Shown: one piece after another, positions 10,010 to 19,567 of the stretch
Numbering within the stretch: the stretch's first letter is position 1
How the letters are laid out: each line of letters begins with the position of its first letter
DNA from: Limnohabitans sp. Jir72
Lineage (GTDB): Bacteria > Pseudomonadota > Gammaproteobacteria > Burkholderiales > Burkholderiaceae_C
DNA length: 64,000 nucleotides
Direction of reading: 5' to 3'
Assembly (NCBI RefSeq): GCF_003063575.1
Contig: NZ_NESC01000011.1
Location: 32,001-96,000, forward strand
Notes under the pieces: model-generated
Seen by the model: the letters and a program-made list of their open reading frames with translations, nothing else
The model's database searches: none
What the model was told of the DNA's origin: nothing
Made by a program: the position numbers and the translations under genes

Positions 10010-11158
10010 ATGCCCCTCCCCAAAGTCGCCCTCATCACCGGCATCACCGGCCAAGACGGCTCCTACCTGGCCGAATTCCTCTTAGAAAAAGGCTACATCG
10101 TCCACGGCATCAAGCGCCGGGCCAGCAGCTTCAACACCGAGCGTGTAGACCACATCTATCAAGACCCCCATGTGAGCAACGCCAACTTTCAGTTGCACTA
10201 TGGCGACCTGAGCGACACCAGCAATTTGATCCGCATCATCAAAGAAACGCAGCCCGACGAGATCTATAACCTGGCCGCCATGAGCCATGTGGCCGTCAGC
10301 TTTGAAAGCCCCGAATACACCGCCGATGTAGACGGCATCGGCACCCTGCGCATTCTGGAAGCCATCCGCATCTTGGGGCTGGAGAAGAAAACCCGCTTTT
10401 ACCAAGCCAGTACCAGCGAGCTGTATGGCCAGGTGCAAGAAACCCCCCAAAAAGAAACCACCCCCTTTTACCCCCGCAGCCCCTATGCGGTGGCCAAGCT
10501 CTATGCCTACTGGATCACGGTCAACTACCGCGAGGCCTATGGCATGTATGCCTGCAACGGCATCTTGTTCAACCACGAAAGCCCACGCCGGGGCGAGACC
10601 TTTGTGACCCGCAAGATCACCCGGGGCCTGGCCAACATCAGCCAAGGCCTGGAAGAGTGCCTGTACATGGGCAACATCGACGCCATGCGCGACTGGGGCC
10701 ACGCCAAAGACTATGTGCGCATGCAGTGGATGATGCTGCAACAAGACCAGCCCGAAGACTTTGTGATCGCCACCGGGGTGCAATACAGCGTGCGGCAGTT
10801 CATCGAATGGACAGCGGCTGAGCTGGGTATGCAAATCAACTGGCAAGGCGAGGGCGTGGATGAGGTAGGTTACGCAGTCATCACCTCCAAAAATGTCATC
10901 CCGGAAAAAGGTGTCATCCCGGGCTTGACCCGGGATCCAGTCCCCATCATCCGCATCGACCCCCGCTACTTCCGCCCCACCGAAGTCGAAACGCTGCTAG
11001 GCGACCCCACAAAGGCTAAACAAAAGCTTGGATGGATTCCAGAAATCACAGTTCAGCAAATGTGCTCGGAAATGGTGCGCAAAGATTTGTCCAGAGCTAA
11101 ACAGCATGCTTTGCTAAAAGCCAACGGTCACGATGTTTCAGTGAGCCTCGAAGGTTAA
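10010..11158 (+). CDS. gmd: GDP-mannose 4,6-dehydratase with in-frame palindromic insertion
   Basis: Converts GDP-mannose to GDP-4-keto-6-deoxymannose, the precursor of GDP-L-fucose. The start [20 protein letters not shown] (ATG at 10010) fits the family. Landmarks are [49 protein letters not shown] (YxxxK), [17 protein letters not shown] and [18 protein letters not shown]. The 382 residues include an extra stretch near residues 295-310, reading [18 protein letters not shown], exactly where the family has a short TGK-type turn. It is encoded by a palindromic repeat (see separate entry) and keeps the frame open. The site is just before the conserved DPRYFRP segment, so the enzyme may still work. 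Confidence 0.93.
   Translation: MPLPKVALITGITGQDGSYLAEFLLEKGYIVHGIKRRASSFNTERVDHIYQDPHVSNANFQLHYGDLSDTSNLIRIIKETQPDEIYNLAAMSHVAVSFESPEYTADVDGIGTLRILEAIRILGLEKKTRFYQASTSELYGQVQETPQKETTPFYPRSPYAVAKLYAYWITVNYREAYGMYACNGILFNHESPRRGETFVTRKITRGLANISQGLEECLYMGNIDAMRDWGHAKDYVRMQWMMLQQDQPEDFVIATGVQYSVRQFIEWTAAELGMQINWQGEGVDEVGYAVITSKNVIPEKGVIPGLTRDPVPIIRIDPRYFRPTEVETLLGDPTKAKQKLGWIPEITVQQMCSEMVRKDLSRAKQHALLKANGHDVSVSLEG
10895..10942 (+). repeat. Palindromic element inserted in frame in gmd
   Basis: The core ATCCCGGG-CTTGA-CCCGGGAT (10916-10936) is a perfect inverted repeat with a 5-base loop. It is preceded by a partial direct copy GTCATCCCGG at 10895-10904. It resembles the widespread bacterial TCATCCCGGGC...CCCGGGATCCAG class of small intergenic palindromes but here lies inside a coding region, translated as VIPGLTRDP. 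Confidence 0.85.
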
Positions 11159-11171
11159 AGAAAGGAGCTCA

Positions 11172-12194
11172 ATGACTCCGGGATATTACAGCCAAAGTCT
11201 AGACGGGCATCGTGCTGCATATCTTGATTTTGTGGTCAAGCGTTTTGGTGGAGAAAGAATTCAAGTGGGTGATCTGTTCAGAAGGTCTTCAGTCGTTATG
11301 TTTTTAATGATCGAGGAAAATTTTGTATTGTATGTGCTGTCTGCTTTTTGGCGCTCCATTCTTGGTCGCCGTACTGTGGGATTACTGTTTAGGCCAGGGC
11401 CTACAGTGCAACGAAAGACGCTAAAGCATCTATTTAAGTGGCTTTTACTACGGATACTGAAGTTACTCCCTGAAGTTCATACGCTTTCAATCGTTCCTAT
11501 TAATTTTGATGAAAGAATCTCTCTAATTGTTGATAATTGGATTCATGATTTTCAGTTGTGGGATATTTCTGAAAATGAGATAATATTATTCAATAATATA
11601 AAAAATCAATATGAAAGCGATCGATTTGCTGAAAATTTCACTTTATTCGAAAAGGCAAAAAAACATGCAAATGGGCGCCCATTACTTGTTGCATTAGGAA
11701 TGCAAACCCGCAACAAAGGTACAGAAATTTTGGCTCGTTATATAAGCAATGATGTGAAAAGAGGTTGGACCGTATTGGTTGCTGGACGCTTTGCAAGCGA
11801 TCAACAACAATCTCGCCAATTGATTGAAGCTTGTGGTGGTTTAGTAATAGACAAATATTTATCCGATATTGAGATGATTGAAGTCTATGCTGCGGCTGAC
11901 GCAGTATGGTGCTTATACGATCCAGCATACGATCAGGCATCTGGAATTTTGGGGAGAGCTATTCAACTAGGAGTTCCAACAGTTGTTAGAGATGGTTCAT
12001 ATAGTGCAAAATTATGTGAAAATGAAAAAATAAATCATATTTTAATTCGCAAAGAAATGAATCTAAACATAATGAAAGAAAAATCAAATATAAATAATTT
12101 TGATGAAATTAAAAAAAAGACTTCAAATAGAGGGGTAAGAAGTGCTGAGTGTTTACGAAAAGCATTGAATATAGAAAATCTAGATATCCAATGA
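11172..12194 (+). CDS. Putative glycosyltransferase (GT-B fold)
   Basis: A 340-residue protein at the start of the AT-rich block. The C-terminal half resembles GT4-type enzymes: RPLLVALGMQTRNKGTEIL, then GWTVLVAGRF, DKYLSDIEMIEVYAAADAVWC and a donor-side segment GILGRAIQLGVPTVVRD, where EX7E-like loops usually sit. The N-terminal half is not clearly conserved. It probably adds one sugar of the repeat unit on the cytoplasmic face. Sugar and linkage are unknown. Its stop overlaps the flippase start in ATGA, implying coupled translation. Codon use switches to AT-rich partway through the gene. Confidence 0.65.
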   Translation: MTPGYYSQSLDGHRAAYLDFVVKRFGGERIQVGDLFRRSSVVMFLMIEENFVLYVLSAFWRSILGRRTVGLLFRPGPTVQRKTLKHLFKWLLLRILKLLPEVHTLSIVPINFDERISLIVDNWIHDFQLWDISENEIILFNNIKNQYESDRFAENFTLFEKAKKHANGRPLLVALGMQTRNKGTEILARYISNDVKRGWTVLVAGRFASDQQQSRQLIEACGGLVIDKYLSDIEMIEVYAAADAVWCLYDPAYDQASGILGRAIQLGVPTVVRDGSYSAKLCENEKINHILIRKEMNLNIMKEKSNINNFDEIKKKTSNRGVRSAECLRKALNIENLDIQ

Positions 12195-13492
12195 AAACAA
12201 AACTGAATATTCAGCGCAATGTAAAAATAACTGTACTGGCATTTATTGTAAACATAATATTAACATTTGTTGGTTTTCGACTGGTAGTTCAACATGGTGG
12301 AACTGAAGCTTTGGGCTTGTGGTCAATGTTAACTGCATCAATATACATCATTCGTTTGGGCGATGTCGGTGTTGGAAGTGCAACAGAGAGGGTGATAGCA
12401 CTACTGGATGTAGAAAAAGAACCCCTTCTAATGAGAAGATATTTGGATACAGCTTTGGTATTGAATGGATTAATTTTTATTGTTTTAACTGGCATTATAT
12501 TTATATTGATGAATTTGAATATATCTTGGTTAATACCTGGAAGCCAAGCTGAGCAGTCTGAAGGTAAAAAAATTCTACCCATAATATTGATGGCATTTAT
12601 ACTGACAAATTTGGGGAATATAGTTTTAGGCGGTTTGCGAGGTTTGCATTTTGCTTGGCAGGGTGCTTATTTTTCCATATTTTCGGGTAGCGTGCAACTG
12701 ATTCTTATCATTTTGCTAGTTCCAAAGATTGGTGTTGAAGGACTAGCATGGGCACAACTTAGTCAAGCACTAATACTTGGTTTGTTGGCTTGGCTATTTT
12801 TCAACCGGCATATACAGTTCTGTACTAAATTGAAAGTATCTTCGCTCCCGAGATATGGTTCTTGCAATTTATTGAAAGAGTTGTTTGGCTTTAGTATTAG
12901 AGTTCAGGCGGTTAATCTTGCAAATGGATTCTTCGAACCTATTTCTAAAATTATGGTCGGACACTCTGGTGGTATGGCACTACTTGGACTTTATGAAATG
13001 GCTTTCAAAATAGTCGCATTACCTAGAAATGCAGTAATCTCTGGTGTGCATAGTCTTACGCCAGCAATAACTCGATTAATGAGACAGGATCAGTTTGAGG
13101 CGATAAATCTTTACAAATTGGCTTATAAAAGAGTTACATTTGGGACTTCTATGGTTCTTGGTTCCGTGATATTGAGTGCCCCTTTGATTTCAATAATTAC
13201 AATCGGAACTGTTAATAGTAGATTGATTTGCTTTATTGCGATAATAGCAGTTGGCTTTTTAATTAATAGCTTTGGTGCGCCTGCATATGCTTTAGGTTTG
13301 GCTGCAGGAGTAATGAAGTTTAATTTGATATCATCGATCTTAAGTTTGTGTTGTGTTATATTTTTTGGTTTTGTATTGAAAATAATTATGCCGATCTATG
13401 GTACTGCTTTAGCCTGTGCGATTGGTTTGTCAGTTGGAGGACTATTTATTCGTTGGAAAAATGAGAAGTTGTTGGCAGTAGAAAAAATATGA
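12191..13492 (+). CDS. wzx: Wzx-like polysaccharide flippase
   Basis: Multi-spanning membrane protein of 433 residues, expected to flip undecaprenyl-linked repeat units to the periplasm. About 12 hydrophobic segments run through the sequence, such as ITVLAFIVNIILTFVGFRLV at the N-terminus and LILIILLVPKIGVEGLAWAQL in the middle. That PKxGVxGxAWA-type stretch is common in MATE/PST-family exporters. The ATG at 12191 overlaps the previous stop. Another four-base overlap (ATGA) links it to the next gene. Wzx proteins diverge strongly, so the call rests on topology, length and position in the locus. Confidence 0.8.
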   Translation: MKTKLNIQRNVKITVLAFIVNIILTFVGFRLVVQHGGTEALGLWSMLTASIYIIRLGDVGVGSATERVIALLDVEKEPLLMRRYLDTALVLNGLIFIVLTGIIFILMNLNISWLIPGSQAEQSEGKKILPIILMAFILTNLGNIVLGGLRGLHFAWQGAYFSIFSGSVQLILIILLVPKIGVEGLAWAQLSQALILGLLAWLFFNRHIQFCTKLKVSSLPRYGSCNLLKELFGFSIRVQAVNLANGFFEPISKIMVGHSGGMALLGLYEMAFKIVALPRNAVISGVHSLTPAITRLMRQDQFEAINLYKLAYKRVTFGTSMVLGSVILSAPLISIITIGTVNSRLICFIAIIAVGFLINSFGAPAYALGLAAGVMKFNLISSILSLCCVIFFGFVLKIIMPIYGTALACAIGLSVGGLFIRWKNEKLLAVEKI

Positions 13493-14301
13493 AAGTAAGA
13501 AGTATTTTCTTGTCATATGCATCCGAGGAATTTATTTCAGCACGTCATGCATTATGTAAATCTGCAATTAATGTTGGTTTCGATGAGGTTCGGCAAAGAG
13601 GACCAGCTGATCTTGATTCTGATTTTTGTGAAAAGAATGAAGGAATTTTAAAAGAAAAACGAGGGGCTGGATATTGGCTTTGGAAACCAGAAATCATATT
13701 GCAGGAACTAAAAACACTGAAAATTGGCGATGTTTTAGTTTATTGCGATGCTGGTAGATCGAATTATTATCAATTAAATGTCTTTCCAAGTCGATTAATA
13801 AAAGAAGCAATTGCTAAAGGTTTTTTATTGGGTCCGACAATTGGTCAGCATGGTCCGACAACGCGCTGGACAAAACGTGATGCATTTATATTAATGGATA
13901 TGGATAATATTTTTACTCATGAAAAACCATTGGTACAAGCAGGGTGGAGTATTTGGACGCCGGTCCCAGAATCTTTTGAATTCCTAAAAGAGTGGCTTTT
14001 TTTTTGCTCGGATGCTCGAATTTTAACGGATATGGAAAATACACTTGGGCTACCTAATTATTGTGATTTCATTGATCACAGACATGATCAATCTGTTTTG
14101 ACTTTACTTGCATATAAAAAAGGTGCACCATATCTAAATTTTTGCGGATCCTTAATTGAGAAAATCCTCAAAATGCGGCCAAATTCAAAATTGGCTCATT
14201 ATTTTCTAAGAAAAATTGATGATGCGGAAATTTTGATTGAAGGGGATTTATTGAGAATTATAGTAAAAATACTAAGTACCCAAATATTTAAAATTAAATA
14301 A
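13489..14301 (+). CDS. Putative glycosyltransferase-like protein (WLWKP motif)
   Basis: A 270-residue soluble protein. The segment GAGYWLWKPEIILQEL followed by GDVLVYCDAGRS is seen in a family of uncharacterised polysaccharide-locus proteins thought to be glycosyltransferases. CDAG may act as the DXD-like site. Further motifs are HGPTTRWTKRDAF and FIDHRHDQSVLTLLAYKKG, the latter like the DQS segment of capsular transferases. It is translationally coupled to wzx and AT-rich like its neighbours. The specific reaction is unknown. Confidence 0.55.
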   Translation: MKVRSIFLSYASEEFISARHALCKSAINVGFDEVRQRGPADLDSDFCEKNEGILKEKRGAGYWLWKPEIILQELKTLKIGDVLVYCDAGRSNYYQLNVFPSRLIKEAIAKGFLLGPTIGQHGPTTRWTKRDAFILMDMDNIFTHEKPLVQAGWSIWTPVPESFEFLKEWLFFCSDARILTDMENTLGLPNYCDFIDHRHDQSVLTLLAYKKGAPYLNFCGSLIEKILKMRPNSKLAHYFLRKIDDAEILIEGDLLRIIVKILSTQIFKIK

Positions 14302-14348
14302 AATTAATTTTATATGCATGGAAAAGTAAAATTTTAAATAAATATTAA

Positions 14349-15413
14349 ATGAGAAAGCTTGAGGCTATAGAAGGTTCCCGTGGTTTTGCCGCAGTAATGA
14401 TAGCGCTGTATCATATGCCCGAACTCAATGATTTATTTTTCATTAAGTTTAGTTATCTTTTCGTGGACTTTTTCTTTGTTCTTAGTGGTTTTTTAATTGC
14501 AACAATTTATATTGATGAATTAAGTAGCAAAAAATTAATTATAGATTTTTTTGTAAAAAGATTAGCTAGATTGTGGCCAATGATGATTTTTGCATGGATA
14601 CTATATTTGGCGGTATTAAATATAATCGGATTTATTGATAACAAAAACTTTATCCTTGTTCATCCTACTTTATTTGAAATTGCTTCGCAGATATCTATGT
14701 TTTATGGCTTGGGCTTAGGGGATGGAAATATATATAACTTTCCAAGTTGGAGTATAAGTGTTGAATTTTTAGTTTATATTATTTTCGGATTTGTATTGTT
14801 ATTTTTTAAAGATAAATACAAATATTTTATTTTTTTCGTATTGATGTCGGTGTCTTATATATTTATGTTGTATGTTGATGGCATCCAAAATGAGTGTGGT
14901 TTTATTAAATATGGAAAATGCATGGACAGAGTGGCATCAATCGGAGGTTTGGTAAGATGTTTAATAGGTTTTTTTCTTGGATGTACTATAACTTTAATTA
15001 AGACTAAATATAAAATAAATGCTAAAATATCAATTAATAAAATGACAATAATGTCTTGTGGATCAGTATTTTTTTTATTGAGTTTGATGGAGTTAAATTC
15101 TTATCTTGCATTTCTAGCGCCATTGGTATTTTCGATTTTTGTATTTTCGATATCATTTGATGTGGGTTTAATACATAAATTTTTAAGTTCAAAAATTATG
15201 CAATTTCTAGGTCGAATTTCTTACTCAATATATTTGTTGCATTTAACGATTCTAATGATTTTAGATAAAATTTGGATTTACGATTCAATATCTTTTAAAA
15301 TAATAACATATTTATTTATACTGATAATTTCATCAAAGGTAACTTTCGAATACATAGAGAAAAAATTTAAAATTATAATGTTAAAAAATTACTCAAAATT
15401 TTTTTGTACTTAA
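14349..15413 (+). CDS. Acyltransferase 3 family membrane protein (OafA-like)
   Basis: Integral membrane acyltransferase of 354 residues, probably O-acetylating a sugar of the polymer. The N-terminal RKLEAIEGSRGFAAVMIALYH carries the conserved RG and H region of the family. VDFFFVLSGFLIA and a later FLGRISYSIYLLHL are also hallmark stretches. About ten hydrophobic helices are visible and no SGNH domain follows. It lies inside the Wzx/Wzy gene set, consistent with a decorating role. Confidence 0.85.
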   Translation: MRKLEAIEGSRGFAAVMIALYHMPELNDLFFIKFSYLFVDFFFVLSGFLIATIYIDELSSKKLIIDFFVKRLARLWPMMIFAWILYLAVLNIIGFIDNKNFILVHPTLFEIASQISMFYGLGLGDGNIYNFPSWSISVEFLVYIIFGFVLLFFKDKYKYFIFFVLMSVSYIFMLYVDGIQNECGFIKYGKCMDRVASIGGLVRCLIGFFLGCTITLIKTKYKINAKISINKMTIMSCGSVFFLLSLMELNSYLAFLAPLVFSIFVFSISFDVGLIHKFLSSKIMQFLGRISYSIYLLHLTILMILDKIWIYDSISFKIITYLFILIISSKVTFEYIEKKFKIIMLKNYSKFFCT

Positions 15414-15416
15414 AAA

Positions 15417-16709
15417 ATGATTTCAATAAATAGATATAATATCTTAGCATTTCTTTTCCTGATACCACTTGCTTTTGATTTTAAAGGGCAATATGGTGGT
15501 ATTTTCATACAGTATTTAATTACTTTTATTGTTATTGTAATTGGAGTATATCTTTGTGCTAAATTAAAAATAAAAAATAAATCAAATTATAGTGTGATAA
15601 TGACTTTTATAGTTATTTATACTATTATAGGAGGATTTTTGTGCTTTCTTGTGAATGATGTTTTATTTGAAAATTATATCAGAGTAACAGTAAATTGGAT
15701 TCTGTTTGGGTTGGGTTTATTTGTTGCTATGCGTTACGTAAACATAGGGAAAAATGATTGTATAACTAGTGGTATATATGCTGGGGGAGTAATTTCGGTA
15801 TTGTTTACTTCGGTTTATGGGTTTATTTCAACAGGATTAAACATCGGTGAAGTAAGGTATCAAATATTGTCTCCAGTTATTTTAATTGTGGAGGCCCTGC
15901 TTATTCACAATATATTTGTTGAGCGAAAAAAAAATTTAATAGATAAATTTATATTGTTTTTGTGCTTTGTTCTTCAATTATTTAGCGTAACTAGAAGTCA
16001 TTTGTTGGCATTTGTTTTAATCTTAATTTTGGCACTATGGGTAACTTATGGATCTTTGGTTAATATAGTACATAAAGATTTTAGTGGCTTGATTGTTTTT
16101 TTATTGGCTATATTAATAGGCAGTGCAATACTGCAATACATTTATCCTGAGTTGATTAATAGATGGTTTATACGAATTTTAAGTTCATACGAAACGTATG
16201 GTAGTGATATCACTACACTCACTAGATTGGCTGAAATTAAAGATCAACTTAATAAATGGGATGAAGGCATACTAACCATCTTATTCGGTAAGGGTTATGG
16301 TGCTTATTATGGCTGGGATTCAGTTTATGATTCGGAATTGAGCTATGTATTTAATATTTCTGATTTAAATGGTGTCAATGAGTTTATGCCGGGACACAAT
16401 TTATTTGTATACACCCTATTCGCTGGTGGATTGTTCTTTGGTTTACCGTTTACTTTTTTTATTATATATATTTTTATTAAATCATTAATATTCATGAATA
16501 AATATCGATATAAAATATATGGTAACAAAACAGCAAAACCTTTTACTATTGGATTATTTTTGGTTTTTGCTTCTCTTTCAATTACAATTGGTGGGAATCC
16601 TTTGGGGCCGCGTTATTCGGCTTTGCTCTTTGGGGTTGGAATGGGTATGTTGGTATCAGGTTTTACTTTTGTGAAGTCGTCAAATCATAAATACAATTCT
16701 TGGGGCTAA
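15417..16709 (+). CDS. wzy: Wzy-like O-antigen/capsule polymerase
   Basis: Membrane protein of 430 residues with roughly 11-12 hydrophobic segments and one larger loop near residues 240-330 containing TTLTRLAEIKDQLNKW and FGKGYGAYYGWDS, then MPGHNLFVYTLFAGGLFFGLPF. The loop followed by an H-N-x-F-V-type segment is typical of O-antigen ligase/polymerase (PF04932-like) proteins. Its position beside wzx and glycosyltransferases favours the polymerase that joins repeat units in the periplasm. Sequence conservation in this family is low, so the assignment is by topology and context. Confidence 0.75.
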   Translation: MISINRYNILAFLFLIPLAFDFKGQYGGIFIQYLITFIVIVIGVYLCAKLKIKNKSNYSVIMTFIVIYTIIGGFLCFLVNDVLFENYIRVTVNWILFGLGLFVAMRYVNIGKNDCITSGIYAGGVISVLFTSVYGFISTGLNIGEVRYQILSPVILIVEALLIHNIFVERKKNLIDKFILFLCFVLQLFSVTRSHLLAFVLILILALWVTYGSLVNIVHKDFSGLIVFLLAILIGSAILQYIYPELINRWFIRILSSYETYGSDITTLTRLAEIKDQLNKWDEGILTILFGKGYGAYYGWDSVYDSELSYVFNISDLNGVNEFMPGHNLFVYTLFAGGLFFGLPFTFFIIYIFIKSLIFMNKYRYKIYGNKTAKPFTIGLFLVFASLSITIGGNPLGPRYSALLFGVGMGMLVSGFTFVKSSNHKYNSWG

Positions 16710-16780
16710 TTTAATAATTTAATTAATCAAATTATGGGTGTAGCTAAAACTAATCGAATAAATTTTCGTAGTAATTAAAA

Positions 16781-17932
16781 ATGAAAATTATTTATATTTA
16801 TCATAATATACTTTGGGCCAAGTATAAAGCTTCAGTCTTTTCGAAACTGTATGAATTATCACTTATAAATAATGAAAAGATTAAATTTTTGCAAATAGCC
16901 GAAACTGAGTTTGATCGCTCAAAATTATCGGGTGTGGACATGAGTTACCACAATTATCCTTTTGAATTGCTGTTCAAGGGAGCATACGGGGCTATCCCTA
17001 GGAGTAAACTAATCATAAAACTATTCTGTTCCGTATGGCAAAAAAAAGCTGATCTAATTCTGCTTCCCGGCTTCCATAGTACTGAATATTGGGCAATGCT
17101 GCTGGCAGCAGTATTGAGAGGGAAAAAGCGTGCAGTTTTTTGTGACTCAACAATATATGATCATCAGCAGACCTTTATTAAAGGTTTACTTAAAAGAATT
17201 TTCTTTTTATTTTGTGATGGTTTTTTTGTTTACGGTATACGTGCACGTAGTTATGTCATACATTACGGTGCCAGGCCTAATAAAGTATTTTATCGCTGCC
17301 AAGCGGCCGCATTACCCAAAGACTATTCAGCCGATCTTGCGTTTAAAAAACGTATGCAACATGCGCCTACCTCTGACGCGACGCGTTTTCTTTATGTGGG
17401 CAGGCTCTCACACGAAAAATCACTAGATATTCTAATTCATGCATTCTTAAAAGTTAGAATAAATTTGCCAGATGCTTCATTGATAATCGTTGGAGAAGGT
17501 TCGCAGGGCCAAGTGTTAAAGAATATGGTAAGTTCATTAGGTCTGACTGATGCGGTATTATTTTCAGGAAGCATGGATACACTTGCATTGGCAATCGAAT
17601 ATGCAAAGGCTTCCTGTTTAGTACTGCCGAGCTTTAGCGAGCCATGGGGTTTAGTTGTTAACGAAGCATTGAGTTACGGGTGCCCTGTAGTGGTCAGCAA
17701 TCGTTGCGGATGTATACCTGAGTTGGTTGAGAATCAACCTACAGGCTTTGTATTTGAAGCCCAAAATATTGACGACCTTGCCAATAAGCTTTTATCCGTT
17801 CCAGCTGCATTTGCAGATGTCGAGAAAACAGCTCGTGAATGTATTAAACTGATTTCTAACTATAATCCATCTGTAGCCGCCGAAGAAATTCTATCGGGTT
17901 GTAAGCAGATCCTTGACAGTAAGTTAAAATAG
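16781..17932 (+). CDS. Glycosyltransferase family 4
   Basis: A GT-B enzyme of 383 residues transferring a sugar from a nucleotide donor during repeat-unit assembly. The C-terminal domain shows RFLYVGRLSHEKSLDILIHAF, LIIVGEGSQGQVLKNMV and the EX7E donor motif EPWGLVVNEALSYGCPVVVSN with GCIPELV after it. The N-terminal domain has the short acceptor-side segment RGKKRAVFCDSTIY. It is AT-rich and sits after a 71-bp gap behind wzy that holds nothing recognisable. Linkage and donor are not predictable by eye. Confidence 0.88.
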   Translation: MKIIYIYHNILWAKYKASVFSKLYELSLINNEKIKFLQIAETEFDRSKLSGVDMSYHNYPFELLFKGAYGAIPRSKLIIKLFCSVWQKKADLILLPGFHSTEYWAMLLAAVLRGKKRAVFCDSTIYDHQQTFIKGLLKRIFFLFCDGFFVYGIRARSYVIHYGARPNKVFYRCQAAALPKDYSADLAFKKRMQHAPTSDATRFLYVGRLSHEKSLDILIHAFLKVRINLPDASLIIVGEGSQGQVLKNMVSSLGLTDAVLFSGSMDTLALAIEYAKASCLVLPSFSEPWGLVVNEALSYGCPVVVSNRCGCIPELVENQPTGFVFEAQNIDDLANKLLSVPAAFADVEKTARECIKLISNYNPSVAAEEILSGCKQILDSKLK

Positions 17933-17934
17933 CG

Positions 17935-19011
17935 ATGGATTCTCATATCTGTTTTGTAGGGCCTTTGCCGCCACCTGTGCACGGTTATTCTGAGATCAAT
18001 AAACGTATGCTTGGAGTTTTGAGTAGTCAGCATAAAATACATATATTTGACATGTCGCCAAGAGATAAGACTTTTGGATTTTTATTGTTATGGTGGCGAT
18101 TTTCTAAATTGATTTTCGGCAACAAGCCAAATGCACTATATCTTGCTTTCTCAGGCGGTCTGAGGCAATGGATTGATCTTGTGTTTATTCTCATTGCGGG
18201 GTGGCGGGGTGTACCTATTTACATACATCACCATAGCTTTGCTTATTTATCTCAAAAGAATCGATCTGTGATTATGAGCCTTGGCGTGGTTCGCAATTCT
18301 TTTCATATTGTATTGTGCAATAAAATGGGAGAGAAAATTAACCAGCTTTACGGAATTGAACATAAAAACATTCGCTCTATCTCCAATGCAGCCTTTCTTG
18401 AAGAAATTAGTGTATCTGATCATGCGAGAAACGTATCTACTTCATTACGGCTAGGTTTCCTGTCAAACATAACGGCTGAGAAAGGGATTTTTGAATTCTT
18501 TTCAGTTCTGTCGCAAGCTGTTTCTCATGGTGTTTCATTGCAGGGTTTAATTGCAGGACCAGTTGATGAATCTGTAAGGGATAATTTCCATAAGAGTTTG
18601 GCAAGTCATCCAAATGCCATCTATTTGGGGCCTGTTTATGGGGCGGATAAAATTGCATTTTTCGCGAGCATTGACGTGTTGTTCTTTCCTACGCGCTACC
18701 CAAATGAGGCACAACCCGTCACAATTCTTGAGGCATTGGCTCATTGTGTACCGGTTATAGCTTTCGCGCGGGGTTGCATCGCAAGCATGGTTCCTGATGG
18801 TGCTGGTGTTGTTTTTCCCTATTCAGAGGGTTTTGTTACACAAACAATTACGGCACTCCGGCCATTGGCCGAAAGTTCTGTTGCATTGGAGAAAGCAAGA
18901 CAAGCTGCCCGTTTGGCTTTCGAGTCGCAGCGAGATATCAATAGAATTGTATTGGAAAATCTTGTCGTAGAGATTGGCTCGTCGTCAGAGAAAAAGCAAG
19001 TTAAAACATGA
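17935..19011 (+). CDS. Glycosyltransferase (GT4-like)
   Basis: A 358-residue GT-B type enzyme. It opens with CFVGPLPPPVHGYSEINKRM, a PPP-x-HG pattern common in GT4 proteins. The C-terminal half carries RLGFLSNITAEKGIFEF, LQGLIAGPVDE and NEAQPVTILEALAHCVPVIAF, the donor-binding E-x7-E loop. It starts 2 bases after the previous stop and overlaps the following acetyltransferase by 4 bases (ATGA), so it belongs to the same transcript. Confidence 0.85.
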   Translation: MDSHICFVGPLPPPVHGYSEINKRMLGVLSSQHKIHIFDMSPRDKTFGFLLLWWRFSKLIFGNKPNALYLAFSGGLRQWIDLVFILIAGWRGVPIYIHHHSFAYLSQKNRSVIMSLGVVRNSFHIVLCNKMGEKINQLYGIEHKNIRSISNAAFLEEISVSDHARNVSTSLRLGFLSNITAEKGIFEFFSVLSQAVSHGVSLQGLIAGPVDESVRDNFHKSLASHPNAIYLGPVYGADKIAFFASIDVLFFPTRYPNEAQPVTILEALAHCVPVIAFARGCIASMVPDGAGVVFPYSEGFVTQTITALRPLAESSVALEKARQAARLAFESQRDINRIVLENLVVEIGSSSEKKQVKT

Positions 19012-19547
19012 TCCAAGATCTATCTAGATTTCGTATGCCTAAAGGCTTTCGTGGTCGCTCAGCGTTTGCCGTGCAAATATGGTGGTTGACACAGACAACA
19101 CTTTTTCACTGGTCGCCTCAGTTTGCATATGGCTTCAGAAGCTGGCTGCTGCGTCTCTTTGGGGCGCATGTGGGCAACGGTGTTGTGATACGTCCAAGTG
19201 CCAAGATCACTTATCCATGGAAGGTAAGCATTGGTGATTACGCTTGGATTGGGGACGATGTGGTGCTTTACAGCCTGGGTGAAATCGAGATTGGTGCCAA
19301 CGCGGTGGTGTCACAAAGCAGTTATTTATGCGCGGCTGACCATGACTACAGCCAAGTAGATTTTCCTATCCGTGCCCATAAAGTCACTATTGGCCCTGAG
19401 GCGTGGGTGGCCACGGATGTATTTGTTGGGCCAGGCGTCAGTATTGGGCGTGGGGCAGTCATTGGCGCGCGAAGTTCTGTGTTTTCTGATATGCCGGATA
19501 GCATGGTGTGTATGGGTTCGCCTTGTATGCCCATTCGTCGTCGCTGA
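19008..19547 (+). CDS. wcaF: WcaF-type hexapeptide-repeat acetyltransferase
   Basis: A left-handed beta-helix acetyltransferase of 179 residues, likely acetylating a sugar with acetyl-CoA in the cytoplasm. Hexapeptide turns are visible as VGNGVVIRPSAKITYPWKV, IGDYAWIGDDVVLYS and GPGVSIGRGAVIGARSSV. The CAADHDYSQVDFPI segment and MGSPCMPIRRR end are typical of colanic-acid WcaF relatives. Base composition returns partly toward the GC-rich background here. Confidence 0.85.
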   Translation: MIQDLSRFRMPKGFRGRSAFAVQIWWLTQTTLFHWSPQFAYGFRSWLLRLFGAHVGNGVVIRPSAKITYPWKVSIGDYAWIGDDVVLYSLGEIEIGANAVVSQSSYLCAADHDYSQVDFPIRAHKVTIGPEAWVATDVFVGPGVSIGRGAVIGARSSVFSDMPDSMVCMGSPCMPIRRR

Positions 19548-19567
19548 TTTTCTTTTGAGGGGTACTC

